Shown one piece after another: positions 8,277 through 14,766 of a stretch of DNA of 20,165 bases. The translations under genes and the position numbers were made by a program. The notes beneath the pieces are model-generated. The model was not told where the DNA came from. It saw nothing but the letters and a program-made list of their open reading frames with translations, and did no database searches. Numbering within the stretch: the stretch's first letter is position 1; each line of letters begins with the position of its first letter. The DNA is from JBEBXQ01 sp040391535 (GTDB lineage Bacteria; Bacteroidota; Bacteroidia; Cytophagales; Spirosomataceae): NCBI GenBank assembly GCA_040391535.1, contig JBEBXQ010000093.1:1-20165 (forward strand), written 5' to 3'.

Positions 8277-8819
8277 TTACCTTCTGCATCCGGGTGCTTT
8301 GCTCATAGACACCTTTTCCCAACCTACTACATTTCCTTTCTTCACATCCACGCATTCAAAAAATACGTTCTGCTCCTGCGGGAAACTCTGAACCGGAATG
8401 GCACCTTCAACACGTTTGGAAACACTGACATTTTCAGGATTACTGATATCCAGCACTACAAGGTCAGCAAGATTGTCGGCATACAGGAAGTTTCCTTTCG
8501 CCGCCATATCATAGTTGCCCGGAATAGAGATGAAACCCGCATTGACGGGTTCACGGGGATTGGCATTATTAATCAGGTGAATGCCTTTTCCTGCCTCATT
8601 GACAAACAACCAGGTTCCGAGCTTATAGATTTTACCGGGTGATTTTAAAGGCCGGGCATCCAGGACTTCAATTTTACGGATTTCTTCATCCGAAGCATAG
8701 ATGGGAATATATCCTGTCCCGTCAAATCCGGACTCAGGATCACGGTTAAAATTATCAGGTTCATTCCGGCAGGAGCCAAGCAAGACCAGGAAGAACAGAC
8801 AGGTAATGGCTATTTTCAT
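8277..8819 (-). CDS. Short LVIVD-type lipoprotein
   Basis: A 180-residue lipoprotein, signal 'MKIAITCLFFLVLLGSC' with lipidated C17. The mature protein contains LVIVD-like segments ('LGTWLFVNEAGKGIHLINN', 'NANPREPVNAGFI', 'ADLVVLDISNPENVSVSKRVE') but only about two repeats, too few to close a propeller alone. It ends with a distinctive tail 'FFECVDVKKGNVVGWEKVSM' and 'GCRR'. It may need a partner, and the 254-residue LVIVD lipoprotein encoded next in the same operon is the obvious one. It is the first gene of the minus-strand operon. Its upstream region holds a 7-bp inverted repeat. Function unknown; the family assignment rests on the repeat phrases. Confidence 0.82.
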   Translation of the reverse strand: MKIAITCLFFLVLLGSCRNEPDNFNRDPESGFDGTGYIPIYASDEEIRKIEVLDARPLKSPGKIYKLGTWLFVNEAGKGIHLINNANPREPVNAGFISIPGNYDMAAKGNFLYADNLADLVVLDISNPENVSVSKRVEGAIPVQSFPQEQNVFFECVDVKKGNVVGWEKVSMSKAPGCRR

Positions 8820-8882
8820 GATTATTCAGATTTAGGAATAAAAAACAATCATTCGGTTTACTATAAACGAAAGGAGTCAGCA

Positions 8883-8910
8883 AACCTGAAAAAGGTTGGA
8901 AGATCAGGTT
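8883..8910. repeat. 7-bp perfect inverted repeat, operator-like
   Basis: AACCTGA at 8883-8889 is exactly complementary to TCAGGTT at 8904-8910. The 14-bp spacer puts the half-site centres 21 bp apart, about two helical turns. It lies 64-91 bp upstream of the first LVIVD gene, a position suited to an operator. It could also fold as a weak hairpin. It may be chance. Confidence 0.35.
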
Positions 8911-9054
8911 ATTTATTAAGAATGTCAACACAAAAAAGCTGCAAACACAGACCATCACCGATTATATTTTTTTTAATCCGGCTGAGTTTCGTTATAAAAC
9001 AGCATCAGAAGCCTTAATAAAGAAAACCAGGAACTATTAAGCCGTCAAACTTCT

Positions 9055-9062
9055 TATATTTG
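9055..9062 (+). promoter_or_regulatory. Putative Bacteroidota -7 promoter element
   Basis: TATATTTG matches the Bacteroidota -7 consensus TAnnTTTG exactly. It lies 74 bp before the ATG of the oxidoreductase gene at 9137. A convincing -33 TTG element at the usual distance is not seen, so this is a candidate only. Confidence 0.4.
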
Positions 9063-9136
9063 TTTTATCGGTTGTCTAAACTGTAATCATTTTTAAATTT
9101 TACAGACTAAAATTAACAATTCACAAATCATTCGTT

Positions 9137-10219
9137 ATGCCAGATCAAAATTCACCTGTCCGCGTTCTTGTTGTTGGCTGTGGGAATATGGGAAGTTCTC
9201 ATGCCATTGCTTATAAAACAGTAGGAGGCTTTGAAATATGCGGTATTGTATCCCCCGGTAAAAGCAAAGAAGTGCTTAATGAAAAGCTAGGTGGCGGATA
9301 TCCTTTGTTCAATGATTTTTATGAGGCGCTGGCAGCGACAAAGCCGGATGCCGTCTGTATATCCACTTATCCGGATACGCACGAAGAATATGCTGTTAAA
9401 TCGTTTGAGGCCGGTTGTCACGTATTTATTGAGAAACCGGTTGCTGACTCTGTAGAAGGAGCCGAGCGCGTGGTGGAAGCTTCACGTAAAGCCGGAAAGA
9501 AACTGGTAGTAGGTTATATTCTGCGCCATCACCCTTCATGGGAGCGTTTTATTGAAGAAGCCCAGAAACTGGGTAAACCTCTGGTGATGCGTATGAACCT
9601 TAACCAGCAAAGCCAGACCTCCATGTGGACGCTGCACCGCAACCTGATGAAAAGCCTTAGCCCTATCGTGGACTGCGGCGTTCATTATATCGATGTAATG
9701 TGTCAGATGGTGCGTTCAAAACCGGTACAGGTGAGTGCTATCGGCGCCCGTTTAACTGATGAAATCCCTGCTGATAATTACAATTACGGTCAATTGCAGA
9801 TCCGTTTCGAAGACGGCTCCGTAGGCTGGTATGAGGCAGGCTGGGGCCCGATGATCAGTGAAACCGCGTTTTTCGTGAAGGACGTAATCGGCCCTAAAGG
9901 CTCTGTTTCTATTGTTGCCAAAGAAGCAGGAGGTGAAGGAAAATCCGGTTCTATCGAAGCCCACACCAAGACCGAATCACTGAGAGTACACCATGCTGAA
10001 CTGGACGGTGAAGAGCGCTTTGCAAAAGAAGATACCTGGATTAATCTGCAGGATGAACCCGATCACCAGGAACTTTGTAACCGCGAGCAACGCTATTTCC
10101 TGAAGGCGATTCATGAAGATATTGACCTGACCGACCACGGACAGGATGCGGTAAACAGTCTACGTATCGCTTTCGCCTGTGATGAGTCCGTAAGAACCGG
10201 CAAAATGGTTGCTATGTAA
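9137..10219 (+). CDS. Gfo/Idh/MocA-family oxidoreductase, cytoplasmic
   Basis: A 360-residue NAD(P)-dependent sugar-type dehydrogenase. The N-terminal Rossmann domain shows 'VVGCGNMGSSH' with G14-x-G16-x-x-G19. The family's catalytic Lys is K100 in 'FIEKPVADS'. The C-terminal alpha/beta domain carries 'DCGVHYIDVM' with D179, H183 and D186, the usual substrate-site residues. There is no signal peptide, so it acts in the cytoplasm. Members oxidise or reduce a hydroxyl of sugars, inositols or sugar acids; the substrate cannot be read here. It leads a plus-strand cluster with a Tat-exported paralogue and a sialidase-like lipoprotein, suggesting a carbohydrate pathway. A terminator-like hairpin follows the gene, so the downstream genes may be only partly co-transcribed. 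Confidence 0.93.
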   Translation: MPDQNSPVRVLVVGCGNMGSSHAIAYKTVGGFEICGIVSPGKSKEVLNEKLGGGYPLFNDFYEALAATKPDAVCISTYPDTHEEYAVKSFEAGCHVFIEKPVADSVEGAERVVEASRKAGKKLVVGYILRHHPSWERFIEEAQKLGKPLVMRMNLNQQSQTSMWTLHRNLMKSLSPIVDCGVHYIDVMCQMVRSKPVQVSAIGARLTDEIPADNYNYGQLQIRFEDGSVGWYEAGWGPMISETAFFVKDVIGPKGSVSIVAKEAGGEGKSGSIEAHTKTESLRVHHAELDGEERFAKEDTWINLQDEPDHQELCNREQRYFLKAIHEDIDLTDHGQDAVNSLRIAFACDESVRTGKMVAM

Positions 10220-10246
10220 TCATTCTGTTCAATCGACAGATCACCG

Positions 10247-10307
10247 ATCCGGAACGGTAGAAAAAGAGTTCTTACAGCTTTTTCTCTATTATGTTCCGGA
10301 TTTTTTT
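10247..10307 (+). terminator. Bipartite intrinsic terminator / attenuator-like hairpin
   Basis: The outer stem pairs ATCCGGAAC (10247-10255) with GTTCCGGAT (10293-10301), nine perfect pairs. Seven T residues (10301-10307) end or follow it. An inner stem pairs AGAAAAAG (10259-10266) with CTTTTTCT (10278-10285), eight perfect pairs with an 11-nt loop. The arrangement is typical of Rho-independent termination. Because the next gene starts at 10325, only 17 bp remain between the T-run and its ATG, too short for a full promoter. Confidence 0.75.
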
Positions 10308-10324
10308 ATTCCAAACCTTAACTC

Positions 10325-11608
10325 ATGAAAAATCAGACCAACCGCAGGGAATTTCTCAAAAAAAGCGGTATGGGCGCACTGGGCTTCGCCCTGATGCCCT
10401 CTCTTTACAACAAAGTACGCGCCAGTGACCGCCTGAGGATCGCTCATATAGGGCTTGGCGGAATGGGAAACGCTCACATGAAATGGTTTGCGAACCTCCC
10501 GGAAGTCGAAATTGTAGCACTGTGCGATCTCGATGAACTCCGATTGGGCAGCACCCTGAAGACCCTGAATGAATTGCAGCCAGGCGGAAAAGTAGATACT
10601 TACGGTGATTTCAGAAGGATTCTCGAAAGGAAAGATATTGATGCCATTACCTGTGCTACACCTGATCACTGGCATGCGCAGATAGCCACGCTGGCATTCC
10701 AGGCCGGGAAAGATGTCTACGGTGAAAAACCCCTTTCCTATGACGTGAAAGAAGGACAGACCATGCTGAAGAATATGCACAGGCATAACCGGATTTTTCA
10801 GATGGGAAACCAGATTCACGCCGGTGATAATTTTCACAGAGTAGTAGAAATTCTCAAATCCGGAGTATTAGGTAATATAAGTACTGTCCGTTTATGGAAA
10901 ACGGGAGGTTCCCCTGACCTGGGATCTCCCAAACCACAGGCGGTGCCCTCTACCCTTAACTGGGATATGTGGCTCGGGCCAGCTCCCTACGCAGCGTATT
11001 GTCCGGAAAGGTGCCATTTCAACTATCGTTACTTCCTTGATTATTCGGGAGGAATGTTTGCTGATTTCTGGTGCCATATTGCGGATGTTGCGTTCTGGGC
11101 GCTGAACCCCACGGGGCTGAAAAAAATAAGCGCACGGGGTGAGGCTCCGCAGGGAATTGCCGATGCCCCTAAATGGCTAGATGCTGATTATGAATTTGAA
11201 AACCTGAATATTCACTGGACTACACAGGTACCAGACGTTCCGGGAGCCGCCGGTAAAGGAATAGGTGCTTACTTTGAAGGAGAAAAAGGTACATTAATCT
11301 GCGACTACAACACACGTTCGATCACGATCAACGGCCAAACGACCGACGACCTTCCGGAAATACCGAAGAGTATCGTTCGTTCACCGGGACATCAGCAGAA
11401 CTTTGTGGATGCAGTCAAAGCCCGGACCCAACCTGAATCCAATCTAGCGTATGCACGTCAGCTTACCTTACCGATGCACCTGGGGCTGATCTCCTATCGA
11501 CTGGGAAGAGACCTTAACTGGAATGCAGAAAAAGAAAAATTTGTCGGTGACAAAGAAGCCAATGCATTATTATCTCGGAAACCCAGGAAGCAGTGGGATT
11601 TAGTGTAA
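10325..11608 (+). CDS. Tat-exported Gfo/Idh/MocA-family oxidoreductase
   Basis: A 427-residue oxidoreductase exported folded through the Tat pathway: the N-terminus 'NRREFLKKSGMGALGFALM' has twin Arg at 7-8 and the consensus RRxFLK. The Rossmann domain follows ('HIGLGGMGNAH', G43-x-G45-x-x-G48). Then come 'TPDHWHAQIA', the catalytic-type Lys K135 in 'VYGEKPLSYD', and the C-terminal 'DFWCHIADVAFWAL' (D247, H251, D254). Tat export of this fold implies a tightly bound nicotinamide cofactor carried to the periplasm. In Bacteroidota such enzymes are known or suspected to act on glycosides, including GH109-type NAD-dependent glycosidases and 3-keto-sugar routes. The specific activity here is unknown. 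The sialidase-like lipoprotein gene follows after 27 bp and should be co-transcribed. Confidence 0.92.
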   Translation: MKNQTNRREFLKKSGMGALGFALMPSLYNKVRASDRLRIAHIGLGGMGNAHMKWFANLPEVEIVALCDLDELRLGSTLKTLNELQPGGKVDTYGDFRRILERKDIDAITCATPDHWHAQIATLAFQAGKDVYGEKPLSYDVKEGQTMLKNMHRHNRIFQMGNQIHAGDNFHRVVEILKSGVLGNISTVRLWKTGGSPDLGSPKPQAVPSTLNWDMWLGPAPYAAYCPERCHFNYRYFLDYSGGMFADFWCHIADVAFWALNPTGLKKISARGEAPQGIADAPKWLDADYEFENLNIHWTTQVPDVPGAAGKGIGAYFEGEKGTLICDYNTRSITINGQTTDDLPEIPKSIVRSPGHQQNFVDAVKARTQPESNLAYARQLTLPMHLGLISYRLGRDLNWNAEKEKFVGDKEANALLSRKPRKQWDLV

Positions 11609-11635
11609 ATAAATGTAAACTATCTAAAATCAAAC

Positions 11636-12742
11636 ATGCAATTATCCTCAAAAAGAATTCCTCTTCTTGCTACCGCCCTTATGACCGGTATGATCTTCTC
11701 TTCCTGTAATAACTCGCAGGAAAAGAATGATGAGCAACCGGCAGAAACTTTTACACCGGTAGCAGGTATACGAGATTATATATTTGGTGATGACAGACCC
11801 TTCCCGCAGTGCCACGCTTCTACGCTCGTCCGCACGGATGAAGGCCGCTTTGTCATCGCCTGGTTCGGTGGAACCGAAGAAAAAGACGATGACGTAGGTA
11901 TCTGGGTCTCCTATGGCAGACCCGATAGCTGGACTGCCCCTAAGGAGGTGGCCAAGATACGGGAAGACCCGCACTGGAATCCGGTGCTGCACCGTTCAGA
12001 TGACGGTAAAATTTATTTGTTCTTTAAAGTCGGGAAAGAAATCTCTCACTGGGAAACATGGGTGCAAACTTCTGACGACAATGGTGAAACATGGTCGGAA
12101 GCCTATGAACTGGTGGCCGGTGACAAAGGTGGCCGCGGCCCTGTGAAAAACAAAATGATTGAGCTTTCTGACGGCACCTGGCTGGCTGGTGCTTCAGTTG
12201 AGCCTGACCGCTGGGAAGTATTTGTAGATCGTAGTACCGACGGAGGAAAAACATGGACAGCCAGTCCGTATTTCCCGATTGATACGAACGAAATCAAAGG
12301 CAAGGGTGCTATTCAGCCTACCTTATGGGAATCTGCACCTGGCAAAGTGCATATGCTGATCAGAACAACGGGAGGGGTGATCGCACGAAGTGATTCCGAA
12401 GATTTTGGTAAAACATGGACTCCGATTTACAAAACGGATCTGCCCAACCCCAACAGCGGTATTGATCTCACAAAACTCGCTGACGGAACGCTGGCATTAA
12501 CCTATAATCCTGATAATAAAAACTGGGGGTCAAGATCACCGTTAACCCTGGCACTCTCTTATGACAACGGGAAAACCTGGCCCGACCAGATTGACCTTGA
12601 CAAAGGTGACGTAGAAGACGAGTTCTCGTATCCTGCTATTATCTCATGGGGAGATTCCATTGCCAGTACCTACACCTGGAACCGTCAGAAAATCGCGCTC
12701 TGGCTGGGGACTAAAGAGGATGTGAGCAAAAACAAGAAGTAA
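11636..12742 (+). CDS. BNR/Asp-box sialidase-like lipoprotein
   Basis: A 368-residue lipoprotein, signal ending 'GMIFSSC' (C24) with an acidic tether. The rest is a six-bladed-propeller type sialidase-like domain (BNR_2, PF13088) with four exact Asp boxes SxDxGxTW at residues 146-153, 200-207, 254-261 and 308-315. Other seen phrases are 'CHASTLVRTDEG', 'AWFGGTEEKDDDVGIW', 'LPNPNSGIDLTKL' and 'FSYPAI', typical of a subfamily widespread in bacteria and plants. The FRIP motif that carries the first Arg of the classical GH33 Arg triad is not present. The name 'sialidase' should therefore be taken as a fold, and the substrate may be another acidic or plain sugar. It is the last gene of the oxidoreductase cluster; a strong hairpin lies just downstream. 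Confidence 0.85.
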   Translation: MQLSSKRIPLLATALMTGMIFSSCNNSQEKNDEQPAETFTPVAGIRDYIFGDDRPFPQCHASTLVRTDEGRFVIAWFGGTEEKDDDVGIWVSYGRPDSWTAPKEVAKIREDPHWNPVLHRSDDGKIYLFFKVGKEISHWETWVQTSDDNGETWSEAYELVAGDKGGRGPVKNKMIELSDGTWLAGASVEPDRWEVFVDRSTDGGKTWTASPYFPIDTNEIKGKGAIQPTLWESAPGKVHMLIRTTGGVIARSDSEDFGKTWTPIYKTDLPNPNSGIDLTKLADGTLALTYNPDNKNWGSRSPLTLALSYDNGKTWPDQIDLDKGDVEDEFSYPAIISWGDSIASTYTWNRQKIALWLGTKEDVSKNKK

Positions 12743-12760
12743 AGAATCGGCCTGACTATC

Positions 12761-12801
12761 GTTATGTTTCCCGGGAACAGAGGGTTTCCGGGAAACATAG
12801 C
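12761..12801. terminator. Convergent-gene hairpin, probable bidirectional terminator
   Basis: TATGTTTCCCGG (12763-12774) pairs perfectly with CCGGGAAACATA (12788-12799), 12 bp, extended outward by a G-T wobble and a G-C pair. The loop is 13 nt. It sits between the converging stop codons at 12742 and 12816. There is no T-run on either side, so it is not a classical Rho-independent terminator. Confidence 0.6.
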
Positions 12802-12815
12802 AAAGTCAACGATAT

Positions 12816-14750
12816 CTATTTCTCTATCAGTACTATCTGCGAACGTTCTGCCCTGCGGATTTTCCTCAGGAAATCAATCCAGGCCGGGTAATTTTCAGCA
12901 GGGAACCGCCCGCCGGTCATGGAAAGTTTCCGGAAGTAGTGGAAACGGCTGCCTTCTTCTTTTATCTCCGTCTCATAAATCCCGAATTCAGATTCAATTT
13001 TTACAGATCCCGGTATGGATTCTTTACTATATTTCTCTGGCACTTCAAAAGTAAGTGAATCGATATCTGTAAAGCTGTAAACTTCAGGATTGAGGAAGAA
13101 ATCACCGGTTCGCTTTGTACTCCCACCCTTCAGCGTTATCTCTTTATTCAAAAAATCAGGTTTAATAAAAAAGCGGGCTCCCGTTTTGGTTACCAGTTGC
13201 CTTACCCGTAAATCCAGTGATTCTTCAATGGTAGCGACTGGCGCCTCCATTTTCTTAAAAACAAAATGTTCAAGATCCGCTCCTGCAAGAGATAAATTAC
13301 TCAACAGCCATTTTTGCTGCTCTTCCAATGTACTGCTGTGTATCACACCGGAATGACGTTCCTGCTGAATACCTTTATAAACTGTCTTTACTTTCACCTC
13401 TGCATCACCCAGATCGTTAATTTTTACCTGAGCGTTTCTTATTCTGGAATTATCCTCCGCCTGATAAGCCGGTGTCCTGACGAGCTTCCCTCCATCAGGC
13501 GTCACCAGCAAAGCATGACGATTGCCTGTAAATGTTCCCAGGTAATCTACCGCATTTATCTGACTTGTGCATTCAAGCCAGATGGTATCATTGTCCATCG
13601 GTACACAAACAATCACATGATTAAACTGACTGGCCGCAAAATCTTTAACAATCTCTTTACCGGAACCCGCCTTAATCAGCGCTGCATAGGACGTAATACC
13701 CGCCTGCTTTAGCAAGGCGATCATATAATTGGAAAGGGCTTTACAGTCACCATAACCTTTGGTCGCAACGGTATTGGCATCAATAGTCTGCCATCCTCCG
13801 ATACCCAGCTGAATGCTCACATACCGCGTCCCGGATTGCATCCATTCATAAAGTAACTTCACCTTTTCAGCGTTGGAAGCAACGTTACTGGTCAGGTTCT
13901 TCACTTTGGATATGGTTCCTTCCGGTAAAGCATCGCGGTTTTTATTCAGGGTATAATAGAATTTTCCAAGGTCATTCCAATTGGTAAAATTTCCGCTATA
14001 CTCCTGTATTTCAAACTCTGAGGGTGCTGTTAATACGATAGGATACAAAAACATTCCCGGTAAAGCATAATCCTCCGATTTCACCCTGGCAATGTTTTTC
14101 ATCGCCCATGAATACCAAACAGCGTTATCCTTATCGGTAGATTTCAGTACCTCCGGAACCTGGTTAAGTGCCTGATACCGGAAGGTCATACCTGCCGGTA
14201 CTTTTACCTTAAATTCAGAAGTTTCTACAGCCGTAAATTCATCATTTACCGGCGACCACGTAGGATAGAACATCATGTTTCTATCTCTTATTTCATAGGA
14301 AAACTCAATCGTATAAGGAAATGGATAGCTTTTCTTCCCGAATTCGGCAATTTTAACACGGGCATCCGTAATGTCATCCGAAAAAGCACCGTAACCATAA
14401 TTACTGATATCAGCATTTTTCAACCGTTTTAAAGACTTGCCGTACTGGTCATAAAGTGTACCTTCAAAATTGACGATTTTAGTAAACTTGTCATAGTTTA
14501 CGTACATCTGACTGTGATTACTTTCTCCTCTTTCATTCATTACAGTCACTATCAGCCTGCGCCGCAGCTTCGCCTGACTTTTTGACTCAATCTCAAAATA
14601 AGTTTCATCCAGGCGGACTACCGCATCGGCTTCTTCCAGCAGATCTACAGGTATAGACGCAACAGGCCAGGTATTCTGAGCCATCAAAATATGGCTAACT
14701 GATGATAGCAGCCAAAGCGCAATTACAAAACAGAATTTTATCATTTTCAT
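12816..14750 (-). CDS. Exported DUF3857 / transglutaminase-like protein with catalytic Cys
   Basis: A 644-residue exported protein (signal 'MIKFCFVIALWLLSSVSHIL', cleavage near residue 24). The N-terminal DUF3857 beta-rich domain spans about 40-240. A transglutaminase-like papain-fold core follows at about 285-410, with C336 in 'GYGDCKALSNYMIALLKQAG' and H378 in 'QFNHVIVCV'. The third-residue position shows Glu ('WLECTSQ', E393), where Asp is usual in the superfamily. The C-terminal 230 residues are beta-rich. Members are Bacteroidota periplasmic proteins presumed to be proteases or amidases; no substrate is known. It follows the related 671-residue gene by 16 bp in one minus-strand unit, probably co-expressed. 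Unlike its neighbour it keeps Cys and His and may be active. Confidence 0.88.
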   Translation of the reverse strand: MKMIKFCFVIALWLLSSVSHILMAQNTWPVASIPVDLLEEADAVVRLDETYFEIESKSQAKLRRRLIVTVMNERGESNHSQMYVNYDKFTKIVNFEGTLYDQYGKSLKRLKNADISNYGYGAFSDDITDARVKIAEFGKKSYPFPYTIEFSYEIRDRNMMFYPTWSPVNDEFTAVETSEFKVKVPAGMTFRYQALNQVPEVLKSTDKDNAVWYSWAMKNIARVKSEDYALPGMFLYPIVLTAPSEFEIQEYSGNFTNWNDLGKFYYTLNKNRDALPEGTISKVKNLTSNVASNAEKVKLLYEWMQSGTRYVSIQLGIGGWQTIDANTVATKGYGDCKALSNYMIALLKQAGITSYAALIKAGSGKEIVKDFAASQFNHVIVCVPMDNDTIWLECTSQINAVDYLGTFTGNRHALLVTPDGGKLVRTPAYQAEDNSRIRNAQVKINDLGDAEVKVKTVYKGIQQERHSGVIHSSTLEEQQKWLLSNLSLAGADLEHFVFKKMEAPVATIEESLDLRVRQLVTKTGARFFIKPDFLNKEITLKGGSTKRTGDFFLNPEVYSFTDIDSLTFEVPEKYSKESIPGSVKIESEFGIYETEIKEEGSRFHYFRKLSMTGGRFPAENYPAWIDFLRKIRRAERSQIVLIEK

Positions 14751-14766
14751 TTAAGCAAAGCCTCCG

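Larger units (their letters stand above)
8820..9136. other. Divergent intergenic region (317 bp)
   Basis: AT-rich, without a credible gene. It separates the minus-strand LVIVD operon from the plus-strand oxidoreductase cluster, so it should hold both promoters. Seen in it: a perfect 7-bp inverted repeat at 8883-8889 and 8904-8910; a small AT-rich hairpin with one bulged base (8958-8964 with 8974-8981); and a Bacteroidota-type -7 element on the plus strand at 9055-9062. No minus-strand TAnnTTTG element was found for the LVIVD operon. Confidence 0.6.

Noticed and set aside
8211..8642. Plus-strand open frame of 143 codons opposite the LVIVD genes
   Set aside because: Antisense to two lipoprotein genes with clear signals and repeats; no domain seen.
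10289..10837. Minus-strand open frame of 182 codons opposite the Tat oxidoreductase gene
   Set aside because: It lies entirely antisense to a gene with full family motifs, has no recognisable domain, and begins inside the coding sequence; a shadow frame.
11636..12742. Sialic-acid catabolism locus (nan cluster)
   Set aside because: No aldolase, epimerase, kinase or sialic-acid transporter gene is present, and the sialidase-like protein lacks the FRIP motif.
12764..13054. Plus-strand open frame starting in the convergent hairpin
   Set aside because: Runs antisense into the DUF3857 gene and starts inside the hairpin; composition looks non-coding.
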